From Bradyrhizobium sp. CCBAU 051011 (GTDB taxonomy: Bacteria; Pseudomonadota; Alphaproteobacteria; Rhizobiales; Xanthobacteraceae), in the NCBI RefSeq assembly GCF_009930815.1, contig NZ_CP022222.1:682001-746000 (forward strand): 64,000 nt of DNA, given 5' to 3'. Below the pieces are notes generated by a model. It did no database searches. It saw only the letters and a list, made by a program, of their open reading frames with translations, and had not been told where the DNA came from. Position numbers and translations under genes: made by a program. Shown here in pieces: positions 48,850-57,134 of the stretch. Numbering within the stretch: the first letter of the stretch is position 1; every line of letters starts with the position of its first letter.

Positions 48850-49524
48850 ATGCAAGACCGCGCGCCGAGTACCTTTGAGAGCATGTGGACGGGGAATGTG
48901 GCTGACGGCCGGGGGCCGGAACAGCCGGCGAACTCGTGGAATTTCTTCAAGGACGATCGCGACGACGTCCTGGTGGTGCGGGAGTCATCTCGCGACCGGG
49001 CGCGCAACGCCTCGCTGGTCATCGTGGCTGTGGTGGCAAGCTTTGGGCTCGGATGGACCGGCGGTCTGAGCTGGCCCGAATTCGCAGGCACGCTCGGCCT
49101 TGAAACAGTTGCGCAGACGGAAACGCCCGCGCCGCGAACTGCCGAAGCACGGCCGGGCAAGATCGAAAGCGCCCGGAAGACGGCATCCGCGGCAGACTCG
49201 CCCGCCATTGTCGGAAGCATTCCCAAGCCATCCGCGCCATTGTCGGCCGCCGCGCGTCCGGCCTCCCAGGCCAATGCGGCCCCCTCCGCTGCCTTCGCAA
49301 TGCGGCAGCCTCTGGTCGCGGCGCCGGAAACCAGGCCGGCGACAATTCCCGGGTGGACAGTTGTCGACGTTCGCGACGGCACCGCCGTTCTCGAAGGTCC
49401 CGACGGTATCAAGATGGCCGCGCGTGGCGACACCATTCCCGGACTCGGACGCGTCGAGTCCATCGTGCGCTGGGGCAACCGCTGGATCATTGCCACCGCC
49501 AGCGGCTTGATTGCGACGCAGTAA
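48850..49524 (+). CDS. Single-pass membrane protein with GspC/PilP-like periplasmic end
   Basis: A protein of 224 residues from ATG 48850 (a TTG at 48832 would add six). One membrane helix (NASLVIVAVVASFGLGW), a Pro/Ala-rich linker (about residues 85-165) and a C-terminal beta domain (GWTVVDVRDGTAVLEGPDGI, GDTIPGLGRVESIVRWGNRW). The last part has the size and pattern of the homology region of GspC/PilP secretion proteins, but no secretion gene is nearby. The assignment is only a structural guess. Confidence 0.7.
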   Translation: MQDRAPSTFESMWTGNVADGRGPEQPANSWNFFKDDRDDVLVVRESSRDRARNASLVIVAVVASFGLGWTGGLSWPEFAGTLGLETVAQTETPAPRTAEARPGKIESARKTASAADSPAIVGSIPKPSAPLSAAARPASQANAAPSAAFAMRQPLVAAPETRPATIPGWTVVDVRDGTAVLEGPDGIKMAARGDTIPGLGRVESIVRWGNRWIIATASGLIATQ

Positions 49525-49562
49525 CCGCCGGCTAGAGCATTATCGGTTCTGATCATATCGGC

Positions 49563-49900
49563 TCATGCCGATGTTGAATCACTTTCGGCGGGAGGGTGAA
49601 AGCCTCCATTCGCTAGGCGGAGGCGCAATGTGCGAACCCATTCGTTTCGCTCATCTTCGAGCAAGTTCCACAGGGGCCAGTCAGGCGACGCCTCGATCCA
49701 TGCAAAATCGACCAATTAATGCCGAAAGCAGTGTTGCCGTCTTGGCGGTAGCAAGAAAAGAGCGCCTCAATGTCATCCTGACCAAGAGGCTGTGTAAGTT
49801 CATCAACGTATTTCTCAGCGGCCTTCAGTTGCTCCGCACTGAGACCATCTGTCAGCTTCGCGCCAATCTCACAAAGCTCTCTGACCGGTTCTTGAACCAT
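49563..49900 (-). pseudogene. Conserved hypothetical gene broken by a one-base frameshift
   Basis: The start (49900) gives MVQEPVRELCEIGAKLTD and continues to DGNTAFGINWSILH. At about 49700 the frame then turns into nonsense, but the reading frame one base away continues sensibly: WIEASPDWPLWNLLEDERNE, then WVRTLRLRLANGG to a TGA at 49563. One base seems to be lost at the ILH/WIEASP joint. Together they would make about 112 residues. I recall such NWxLLHxIEASPxWP proteins but no function. A sequencing error would give the same picture. Confidence 0.65.
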
Positions 49901-49975
49901 GTACCCCCACCCACCTACCCCGGGCACGATGGATCAGGATGCGTGGGTTCTCAATCGCTTTTCTGGGGTCACGAC

Positions 49976-50392
49976 CTAGTTCGTATTGATGCGGAAGCGC
50001 AGCGTCAACGTGCCGATGAACGATACGAAATCGCCCTGCCGCTTCCAGGTGCCCACAGCGGCGAGCGCGGCGATCAGCTCGTCGTCCTGCTGGGCGCGGT
50101 CTGGTGGACAGGGACGATCTTCCATCGCGCCGGGCACGAAGATCACCGTATTGCCCGCCACCGAAAACTGGCCCTTGCCGCCCTTGCACCAGAGTTCGAG
50201 GGCCACCTCGCCGGCATCGCCGATTTCGAGATTGGGAATCCGCTTCGACCCGCGCTGACGATCCACATCGAGCTGCATTTCCGCTCCGAACGGAAAACCG
50301 TCATCGGCGCGCGCCGGGCTGAACGGCAAAACCATTGCGGTCACCAGAAGCGAAGCGGCGCCTGCCCGGGCCATACGTACGAATGAAATCAT
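49976..50392 (-). CDS. Exported META-domain-like protein
   Basis: A protein of 138 residues started at 50392 (MISFVRMARAGAASLLVTAM), with a signal peptide ending SPARA. The mature part (FPFGAEMQLDVDR, LELWCKGGKGQFSVAGNTVI, then DELIAALAAVGTWKRQGDFV and TLTLRFRI) matches the META/HslJ pattern. HslJ relatives affect outer-membrane stability or novobiocin resistance in other bacteria. It is divergent from the following gene. Assignment moderate. Confidence 0.72.
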   Translation of the reverse strand: MISFVRMARAGAASLLVTAMVLPFSPARADDGFPFGAEMQLDVDRQRGSKRIPNLEIGDAGEVALELWCKGGKGQFSVAGNTVIFVPGAMEDRPCPPDRAQQDDELIAALAAVGTWKRQGDFVSFIGTLTLRFRINTN

Positions 50393-50471
50393 GCACCCTC
50401 CCGAAAATACCGGACCCCACCGCGCCGCGCGCCGTTCTATTGGACGGCGACGTGATTGGCTAGGGCCGTGA

Positions 50472-50966
50472 ATGCCACCGCCCGATAAATTGCAGCTATC
50501 TTCCCCCGTCTTTGCGTTCCCTCCCCGACGTCCTATCGTTGGTGAAGCGATCCAGCAGTCGCTGAGCGAGGGTCCTGTCGCGGTGCAGCAGCGAACCATA
50601 GTCGTGAACGATCGGATGCAGCGGGGTTACCGGTACGTTCTCGTCGCGCCCGTGGGCCGAAGCTTTGATCTGGGCTTCCGTCGCGATCTCACGCCGCCGG
50701 AAATGCTGCGCCTCGGCATCTTCGGCGAAAGATACATGACTGATTGCAGGGAGGAGTTTCCGGCAAGCTGGTTCGCGAAGGCCAAACTCTCGTCCGAACG
50801 CGCAGACGCCAGGCTGAATTTCTTTGGCGTCGCCGACAGCCAACCTCTTTCGGTGTGGCGCAGGAAAGGCTGGATACATCCGGACGATCCGCGCGGCTGG
50901 TTTCAATGGTATTGCCGCTATTATCGGAGCCGCCTCAACAAACGGAATGTCCACCCGTCGGCATGA
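50472..50966 (+). CDS. Conserved hypothetical protein, possibly truncated at the C-terminus
   Basis: A protein of 164 residues. The middle and late part is well conserved in my memory of bacterial and fungal relatives: GYRYVLVAPVGRSFDLGF, FGERYMTDCREEFPASWF, LNFFGVADSQPLSVWRRKGW and HPDDPRGWFQWYCRYY. Relatives go on for about 40 residues with a basic helix (WYCRYYLGRR and on). Here the sequence ends soon after, as SRLNKRNVHPSA. This may be a deletion, or a frameshift near 50935. Function unknown. Confidence 0.68.
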   Translation: MPPPDKLQLSSPVFAFPPRRPIVGEAIQQSLSEGPVAVQQRTIVVNDRMQRGYRYVLVAPVGRSFDLGFRRDLTPPEMLRLGIFGERYMTDCREEFPASWFAKAKLSSERADARLNFFGVADSQPLSVWRRKGWIHPDDPRGWFQWYCRYYRSRLNKRNVHPSA

Positions 50967-51169
50967 ACAGCGCCCATCATTCGACCACCTCATCGATGCG
51001 CATGGCAATGATGTGGAATTTCCCAATAGTTGAGCACGCAAGGCTCAAGCAATAAGCAAAGGAGCTATTTTTCATTCACTTCATGATGCAGCAACGCTTT
51101 GACTGTTGCGATGAACTGAGGTGGGATCAGGCGTGCGCCTGGATACGCGTTCAAATCGGGGAGAATACG

Positions 51170-52624
51170 ATGTGCGCGGGTGATGACAAAAACTGTCCGG
51201 AATTTGAATTGCACCATCGCGAGTTCAAGGAAACGCTTGATCGCGAACGCCGATCGTTCTTGAGGTCCAGCTTCGCCGCGGCCGGAGGCGCCGCAGCGAT
51301 GACCGCGGGCGGCATTTCTCTGGTGACGCCGCAGATGGCGGCTGCTGCCGAAAGGAACCAACCCGCCAAGCGGTCTTATCATCATCTGCCGGCAAGTGCC
51401 GAAACGGTGCATTGGGGCTATTTCAGCAAGAAACTGAAACCGCAGGTCGAGATCGATTCCGGCGACTTCATTACGATTGAGGCGCTAACGCACCACGCCA
51501 ATGATGACGCCGAGCGCATGGTGAAGGGCGATCCCGGCGCCGAAAGCGTGTTCCTGTGGACCAAGGAAAAGAAGGGCGTAAACCGGCGCGGCGCCGGACC
51601 GATGGATGCCTCGCTATTCGGGCGTGGCGCCGGCGAGGGCCTTGGCGTGCACATCTGCACAGGCCCGGTCTACGTCCGCGGCGCCCAGGAGGGCGACGTG
51701 ATCGAGTTGCGTATTATCGACGTCACGCCCCGGCCATGCGCCAATCCTCAATATCGTGGAAAAGCTTTCGGTAGCAACGCGGCGGCATGGTGGGGCTTTC
51801 ACTACAAGGACTTGTTGACCGAGCCTAAACCGCGCGAAGTGATCACGATCTATGAGGTCGACGCATCAGGCGAACGCAACTGGGCGAAAGCCGTGTACAA
51901 TTTCCAATGGACTCCACAGACCGATCCTTCGGGCGTCGTGCACAAAACCATCGACTATCCCGGCGTTCCGGTCGATCACTCCACAATCAAGGAGAACCAC
52001 GGCATCCTGAAGAATGTGCGCATTCCGATACGTCCGCATTTCGGCGTCATCGGCCTGGCACCAAAGGAAGCCGATATCGTCGATTCAATTCCGCCGAGCT
52101 ATACCGGAGGCAACATCGACAATTGGCGGATCGGCAAGGGCGCCACGATGTATTATCCGGTCGCGGTCGAAGGCGGCCTGCTGTCTGTTGGCGACCCACA
52201 CGCTTCGCAGGGAGACTCCGAGCTTTGCGGCACGGCCATCGAAAGCTCGCTGAACGGCACCTTCCAGATCATTCTGCACAAGAAAGCCGACCTCGTCGGC
52301 ACGGCTCTCGAAGCCCTCGACTATCCGATGCTGGAAACCAGGGATGAGTGGCTGGTGCACGGCTTCAGCTTCGCCAATTATCTCACCGAACTGGGAGACA
52401 AGGCGCAGTCAGACATTTACTCGAAATCGTCGGTTGACCTGGCTTTGCGCGATGCTTTCCGCAAGATGCGCAAATTCCTGATGACAACCAAGAAGCTGAC
52501 CGAAGATGAGGCAATCTCCTTGATTACGGTTGGCGTCGACTTCGGCATCACCCAGGTGGTCGATGGAAATTGGGGCGTCCATGCGGTCATCAAGAAGGAT
52601 ATCTTCGCCGGTGGCGAGACCTGA
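51170..52624 (+). CDS. Tat-exported acetamidase/formamidase family protein
   Basis: A protein of 484 residues from ATG 51170 with GGGGAG upstream. The twin-arginine signal ERRSFLRSSFAAAGGAAA at about residue 25 implies export of a folded protein; the 24 residues before it are unusual in length. The rest is the FmdA_AmdA fold: KPQVEIDSGDFITIEALTHH, HICTGPVYVRGAQEGDVIEL, RPHFGVIGLAPKE, and SVGDPHASQGDSELCGTAIE with conserved Glu and Cys. It hydrolyses formamide, acetamide or a similar amide to ammonia. No transporter or regulator follows. Confidence 0.9.
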   Translation: MCAGDDKNCPEFELHHREFKETLDRERRSFLRSSFAAAGGAAAMTAGGISLVTPQMAAAAERNQPAKRSYHHLPASAETVHWGYFSKKLKPQVEIDSGDFITIEALTHHANDDAERMVKGDPGAESVFLWTKEKKGVNRRGAGPMDASLFGRGAGEGLGVHICTGPVYVRGAQEGDVIELRIIDVTPRPCANPQYRGKAFGSNAAAWWGFHYKDLLTEPKPREVITIYEVDASGERNWAKAVYNFQWTPQTDPSGVVHKTIDYPGVPVDHSTIKENHGILKNVRIPIRPHFGVIGLAPKEADIVDSIPPSYTGGNIDNWRIGKGATMYYPVAVEGGLLSVGDPHASQGDSELCGTAIESSLNGTFQIILHKKADLVGTALEALDYPMLETRDEWLVHGFSFANYLTELGDKAQSDIYSKSSVDLALRDAFRKMRKFLMTTKKLTEDEAISLITVGVDFGITQVVDGNWGVHAVIKKDIFAGGET

Positions 52625-52742
52625 TCCAAAACACCGCGGTGGTTGGTTCCGGGATGAGCTTGGCCGCGTTTGATTACGCCCGTCGGTCTTGCGAGACCAC
52701 ACGCAAAACGGGGCCTCAGCACGAATCCCGTACCAATAACAA

Positions 52743-52768
52743 ATCCCCGCGGCGTCGGCCGCGGGGAT
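52743..52768 (-). terminator. Hairpin terminator behind the lactate permease gene
   Basis: ATCCCCGCGGC and GCCGCGGGGAT arms around a 4-base loop. On the minus strand TTTGTTATT follows. It is 28 bp beyond the permease stop. Confidence 0.6.
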
Positions 52769-52795
52769 CGTTGGCGGGTCGCTCCATCTGCGGTC

Positions 52796-54460
52796 CTACT
52801 TCAACACCATCAGCGTGAACGGATAGACATAGGCTTGCAGCGTCACCAGTACGCCGACGAGGCAGGCCAGCACGATCGAATGCAGGAAGACGTAACGCAG
52901 GATCCTGCCTTCGTGGCCGTACCAGTTGGTGGCGGTCGAGGCGACGACGATTGATTGCGCATCGATCATCTTGCCCATGACGCCGCCGGAAGAATTGGCG
53001 GCCGCCATCAAGACCGGCGACAGGCCGAGCTGTTCGGCGGTGATCTTCTGTAGGTTGCCGAACAGCACGTTCGACGATGTATCCGATCCCGTCAGCGCCA
53101 CGCCGAGCCAGCCGAGCAGCGTGCCGAAGAAGGGATAGAGCACGCCGGTGGCGGCGAAGGCGAGGCCGAGCGTGGCGTCGACGCCGGAGAGCCGCGTCAG
53201 CGTGCCGATCGCCAGCATCGCCGAGATCGTGATCAGCGAGATCGCGCATAGTTTGATGGTGCGGCCGTATTCGCCTGTCATCTTCGCCGGCGAATAACCC
53301 ATCAGCAGGCCGGAGATGATGGCGGCAATCAGCATGCCCGTCCCGGTGAACGACAGATAGGTGAAGTCGAACAGCGCGGCCTCCGGCGTCGGCTTGGCGG
53401 CCACCGGCGGCACTTTGTTGATCATATTGTGCAGCTCAGGCACCTCGAATTTCCAGGCGAAGTTCGCGTTCGCCCAGCCCTTGAACGCGCCGGTGCCCCA
53501 GATCAGCATCACGATGCAGACGATGATCCACGGCAGCAGCGCGCTCCAGAGCTGGGCCTGGCTGAGCTTCGTTGTATCCAATGGCTTGGCGGGCTTCATT
53601 GTCGAAGCCGATTCATCGTGGCTGCGGAGCGCGGGCGACAGCCAGAGTTCGCGCGGTTGCCAAACTTTAAGGAACAGGATCAGGCAGCCCATCGAGATCA
53701 GCGACGCGCCGATATCGACGATCCAGGGGTTGATGAAGTTCGAGATCACGAATTGCGGGACCGCAAAGGAGACGCCGGTGACGAGAATGGCCGGCCAGAT
53801 CGCGATCATGCCGCGCCAGCCGGCGAAGGCCCAGATCAGCCAGAACGGCACGATCAGCGAGAAGAACGGTAACTGCCGGCCGACCATGGCGCCGAGCACA
53901 TAGGGATCAAGGCCGGTCACCGACGCCAGCCCCTGGATCGGCGTGCCGAGCGCGCCGTAAGCGACCGGCGCGGTGTTGGCGATCAGCGACAGGCCGGAGG
54001 CGGCCAGCGGCGAGAAGCCGAGACCGATCAGGACCGCGCCGGTGATCGCAACCGGCGTGCCGAAGCCGGACGCGCCTTCGAAGAACGCGCCGAACGCGAA
54101 TGCGATCAGGAGAAGCTGCAGCCTGCGATCGGTGGTGACGCCGCCGATCGCTCGCTGCAACAACTCGAAGCGGCCGGTCTCGACGGTGATGCGGTAGAGG
54201 AAGATGACGTTGAGCACGATCCAGCCGATCGGGAAGAAGCCGATGACGACGCCGAGCAGCGAGGCGCGGATCGACATGCCGGCGGGCATGGTGAAGATGA
54301 CGATCGTAATGATGTTGGCGACAACAAGCGCGACGATGGCGGCGAGATGCGCCTTGACCTTGCCGCTCGCAATCAGCACCAACAGGGTGACGACGGGCAC
54401 GGCGGCGGCGATCGTTGACAGCGCGGCGTTGCCAAGCGGATTATAGTGTTGGTCCCACAT
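52796..54460 (-). CDS. lldP: L-lactate/glycolate permease (LctP family)
   Basis: A membrane protein of 554 residues from ATG 54460 (MWDQHYNPLGNAALSTIAAA), with GGGGAG upstream. About 12-14 hydrophobic segments. Typical LctP blocks are AFGAFFEGASGFGTPVAITG and VALTGSDTSSNVLFGNLQ. It takes up L-lactate, D-lactate and glycolate with protons. The window also has the glycolate oxidase operon (59-64 kb), so glycolate is a plausible substrate, though the loci are 5 kb apart. Confidence 0.94.
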   Translation of the reverse strand: MWDQHYNPLGNAALSTIAAAVPVVTLLVLIASGKVKAHLAAIVALVVANIITIVIFTMPAGMSIRASLLGVVIGFFPIGWIVLNVIFLYRITVETGRFELLQRAIGGVTTDRRLQLLLIAFAFGAFFEGASGFGTPVAITGAVLIGLGFSPLAASGLSLIANTAPVAYGALGTPIQGLASVTGLDPYVLGAMVGRQLPFFSLIVPFWLIWAFAGWRGMIAIWPAILVTGVSFAVPQFVISNFINPWIVDIGASLISMGCLILFLKVWQPRELWLSPALRSHDESASTMKPAKPLDTTKLSQAQLWSALLPWIIVCIVMLIWGTGAFKGWANANFAWKFEVPELHNMINKVPPVAAKPTPEAALFDFTYLSFTGTGMLIAAIISGLLMGYSPAKMTGEYGRTIKLCAISLITISAMLAIGTLTRLSGVDATLGLAFAATGVLYPFFGTLLGWLGVALTGSDTSSNVLFGNLQKITAEQLGLSPVLMAAANSSGGVMGKMIDAQSIVVASTATNWYGHEGRILRYVFLHSIVLACLVGVLVTLQAYVYPFTLMVLK

Positions 54461-54800
54461 TGCGGTTCTCCCCACATTGTTGTTGGCGTGCCGGCGTGGA
54501 TGGCCGGTCACGTGCTGAATCGATCGGCGGGAACAACCGTGGAAAAGCGGGGTTGGGCTGCCTCGAGCTTTGCCTTGGACTTTGCCTTGGACTTTGCCTT
54601 GGACTTGCTTTGGGCTCGCCAACGCTCACAACCTCGCGAAGTTCGATGGCCACCGCCCCTCGCCGCCGCAGCCATGCTAGGGTCTAGCCAAGGGCTGCGA
54701 CAAGCCGTCGCAGGCGGTAAATTGCCCAGACCTTCGTAGTAGACCCCAATTCTTCCATCCTTTCAGGGCGTTAGGCCCGATTCCCCGGAGACGGTGATCT
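54461..54800. other. Divergent intergenic region between lldP and the ABC exporter
   Basis: 340 bp with the 12-bp tandem repeats at 54568-54603 and otherwise no gene, RNA or operator that I recognise. It should hold both promoters. Confidence 0.45.
54568..54603. repeat. Three perfect 12-bp tandem repeats upstream of the permease gene
   Basis: CTTTGCCTTGGA occurs three times without change. It lies about 110 bp upstream of lldP. No gene covers it; an upstream open frame through it gives an artificial VQGK repeat. Confidence 0.8.
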
Positions 54801-56543
54801 GTGAACAATATCCGCTCGACGCTCGCCACCGTGTGGCGCATGTCCGCCCCTTATTTCCGTTCCGAGGACAAGTGGGCGGGCCTGACGCTGCTCGCCGCCG
54901 TGATCGCCATTGAGCTTGCCGTCGTCGGCATCAACGTCCTGATCACGCTGTGGAACGCCCGCTTCTACAACGCCCTGCAGGACCGAAACTGGGACTCCTT
55001 CGTCAGCGAGATCATCTATTTCTGCGTCCTCGCGACAATCTTCATCGTGCTGGCGGTCTACCAGCTCTATCTCAATCAATGGCTGCAGATCCGCTGGCGG
55101 CGCTGGATGACAGCGCAATATCTCGGGGACTGGCTGCATCAGGCCAACCACTACCGGATGCAGCTTCAGGGGGATGCGGCCGACAACCCCGACCAGCGCA
55201 TGACCGACGACGTCAAACTGTTCGTCGATCGCACGCTCAACATCGGCGTCGGCCTCTTGAACTCGATTGTCACGCTGGCGTCCTATGTCGTGATGCTGTG
55301 GAGCCTTTCGAACGCCGCACCGCTGCACCTGTTTGGCGAGGAATATGCAATTCCCGGCTACCTCGTCTGGGTCGCGCTGATCTATTCGGTGCTCGGCACC
55401 GTGCTGACGCATCTGATCGGCTGGCGGCTGGTCGGCATCGATTTCCGGCAACAGCAATACGAAGCGGATTTTCGTTTCAATCTGGTGCGCGTCCGGGAGA
55501 ACTCCGAACAGATCGCGCTGTTGCACGGCGAGGCCGCGGAGCGCGAACGCCTGCTGGTTCGATTCGGACGCGTGGTGGAGAACTGGCTCGCCATCATGAG
55601 CCGGACCAAGAAGATAACGGCGTTCACGGCGAGCTACAATCAGGCTTCAGTGATCTTTCCCTATGTCCTGGTGGCGCCGGCCTATTTTGCGCAGAAGATC
55701 CAGCTCGGCGGCATGATGCAAACCGCGTCGGCATTTTCGAACGTGCAGGGTGCGCTTTCGTTCTTCATCTCCATCTATCGATCGCTGGCGGAGTGGCAGG
55801 CGGTGGTCAACCGTCTCGATGGGTTCGAGGCGGGCGTCGTGGCAGCAGAAAAGCTCGCTACCAGCGATGACAGGATTCATGTCACCGCGGGAGGCGGCGG
55901 CGCGATCGACCTCAAGGGCGTGGCGCTGCGCCTGCCGAACGGAACGCCGCTGGTGACCGCGGATGGATTCACCTTGCGCAAGGGCGAGCGCACGCTGGTC
56001 ACCGGCCCGTCCGGCTCCGGCAAATCCACGCTCTTCCGCGCCATCGCCGGCATCTGGCCGTTCGGCGCCGGTACGATCGCGATCCCTGCCGGCGCAACAC
56101 TGATGATGCTGCCGCAGCGGCCGTATTTCCCGACCGGCTCGCTGCGCAGCGCAGTCGAATATCCGGCCAAGGACGGCACGTTCACCGACAGCCAGATCAG
56201 CAGCGCGATCGAAGCGGTGGGACTGCCGAAGCTCGCGTCGCAAATCGGCGAAGAAGGACACTGGAATCGCACGCTCTCGCTCGGCGAGCAGCAGCGCCTC
56301 GGACTTGCGCGCGCGTTGTTGCACGCGCCGAACTATCTGTTCCTCGACGAGGCCACCGCCTCGCTCGACGAACCTTCGGAGGCCGCGCTGTACCGCCTGG
56401 TCGAGCAGAAATTGCCGCAGAGCACGATCGTCTCGATCGGCCACCGCTCGACGCTCGACGCGTTTCACGGGCGCAATGTCGTTTTCACCCGCGATGGCGA
56501 CCGCTTTGCGGTTCAGGATGGAACGCGCGCCGCTGCGTCGTAG
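54801..56543 (+). CDS. BacA/SbmA-like ABC transporter with ATPase domain (BclA-like)
   Basis: A protein of 580 residues from GTG 54801, with GGAGA upstream. The membrane part (about residues 1-340) is of the SbmA/BacA type: ITLWNARFYNALQDRNWDSF, NQWLQIRWRRWMTAQYLGDW and NPDQRMTDDVKLFVDRTLN. The ATPase follows: Walker A GPSGSGKST, signature LSLGEQQRLGLARALL, Walker B YLFLDEATASLDE and H-loop IGHRS. This is the layout of Bradyrhizobium BclA, which imports nodule-specific cysteine-rich peptides and other peptides. Many bradyrhizobia have several paralogues, so BclA itself is not proven. Confidence 0.9.
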   Translation: MNNIRSTLATVWRMSAPYFRSEDKWAGLTLLAAVIAIELAVVGINVLITLWNARFYNALQDRNWDSFVSEIIYFCVLATIFIVLAVYQLYLNQWLQIRWRRWMTAQYLGDWLHQANHYRMQLQGDAADNPDQRMTDDVKLFVDRTLNIGVGLLNSIVTLASYVVMLWSLSNAAPLHLFGEEYAIPGYLVWVALIYSVLGTVLTHLIGWRLVGIDFRQQQYEADFRFNLVRVRENSEQIALLHGEAAERERLLVRFGRVVENWLAIMSRTKKITAFTASYNQASVIFPYVLVAPAYFAQKIQLGGMMQTASAFSNVQGALSFFISIYRSLAEWQAVVNRLDGFEAGVVAAEKLATSDDRIHVTAGGGGAIDLKGVALRLPNGTPLVTADGFTLRKGERTLVTGPSGSGKSTLFRAIAGIWPFGAGTIAIPAGATLMMLPQRPYFPTGSLRSAVEYPAKDGTFTDSQISSAIEAVGLPKLASQIGEEGHWNRTLSLGEQQRLGLARALLHAPNYLFLDEATASLDEPSEAALYRLVEQKLPQSTIVSIGHRSTLDAFHGRNVVFTRDGDRFAVQDGTRAAAS

Positions 56544-56555
56544 TCGTGGAGCGCT

Positions 56556-57068
56556 CTACATCCAACGCTGCGGCCAGGGCTGGCGGCGTACCCAGCGGTG
56601 CCAGACATAGGAGAACGCGGTCAACAGCAGCGCGCCGGCCAGCACCGGCGCCAGCAGGAACGTCCACGGCAGGTTGCCTGAAACCACCAGCAGCGGGTTG
56701 ATGCCCGCGGGCGGGTGAAAGGTGCCGGTCACGTACATCGCCAGAATGGAGAGGCCGACGGCCATGGCCGCGGCCCAGGCTTGCGGCCCCGTCAGTTTCA
56801 GCACGGCAAGGCCGACCAGCGCCGACACCAGATGCCCGCCGATCAAAGCGCGCGGCTGCGCCGGCGCCACCTCGGGCGATCCGATCACCAGCACGATCGA
56901 GGTGGCGAACGGAATCACCGCGAGCGGATAATGCAAAGCGAGCGAGAACCACTCCATGGCGCCGATGGCAATCGCGCCGCCGAGGCCCGCAACCGCGCCC
57001 GCCACAACGCTGCGGTGATCGTTGCGGGCGATCGCTTTCCGCATCACGCGACGCCAATTCCGTTTCAT
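56556..57068 (-). CDS. HPP-family membrane protein
   Basis: A protein of 170 residues started at ATG 57068. Four or five hydrophobic segments, and the name-giving motif in TGTFHPPAGINPLLVVSG. Other typical parts are GSPEVAPAQPRALIGGHLVS. Plant and cyanobacterial HPP proteins transport nitrite; here the substrate is unknown. It lies between the ABC exporter and porin genes; a terminator separates it from the porin. Confidence 0.87.
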   Translation of the reverse strand: MKRNWRRVMRKAIARNDHRSVVAGAVAGLGGAIAIGAMEWFSLALHYPLAVIPFATSIVLVIGSPEVAPAQPRALIGGHLVSALVGLAVLKLTGPQAWAAAMAVGLSILAMYVTGTFHPPAGINPLLVVSGNLPWTFLLAPVLAGALLLTAFSYVWHRWVRRQPWPQRWM

Positions 57069-57080
57069 CGCGCCACCCAA

Positions 57081-57114
57081 AAGAAAAGGGGCGGCAGATC
57101 GCTCTGCCGCCCCC
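57081..57114 (-). terminator. Rho-independent terminator of the porin gene
   Basis: On the minus strand GGGGCGGCAG and CTGCCGCCCC arms around 6 bases, followed by TTTTCTT, 21 bp after the porin stop. Confidence 0.88.
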
Positions 57115-57134
57115 TCGTCTTCGACAGGAAGATC

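Noticed and set aside
49869..50189. 106-codon minus-strand frame overlapping the META-domain gene
   Set aside because: Arg-rich shadow in another frame of the META-domain gene, which has a signal peptide and ends properly.
49565..50386. A 273-codon plus-strand frame over the frameshifted gene and the META-domain gene
   Set aside because: No family pattern, while both minus-strand genes show signal peptide or conserved blocks.
54568..54603. Possible CRISPR array
   Set aside because: The units are 12 bp and adjoining, without spacers. No cas gene is in the window.
54461..54622. Upstream extension of the lactate permease with a VQGK repeat
   Set aside because: It reads through the 12-bp tandem repeats; LctP proteins start at the MWDQHY position, which has a good ribosome-binding site.
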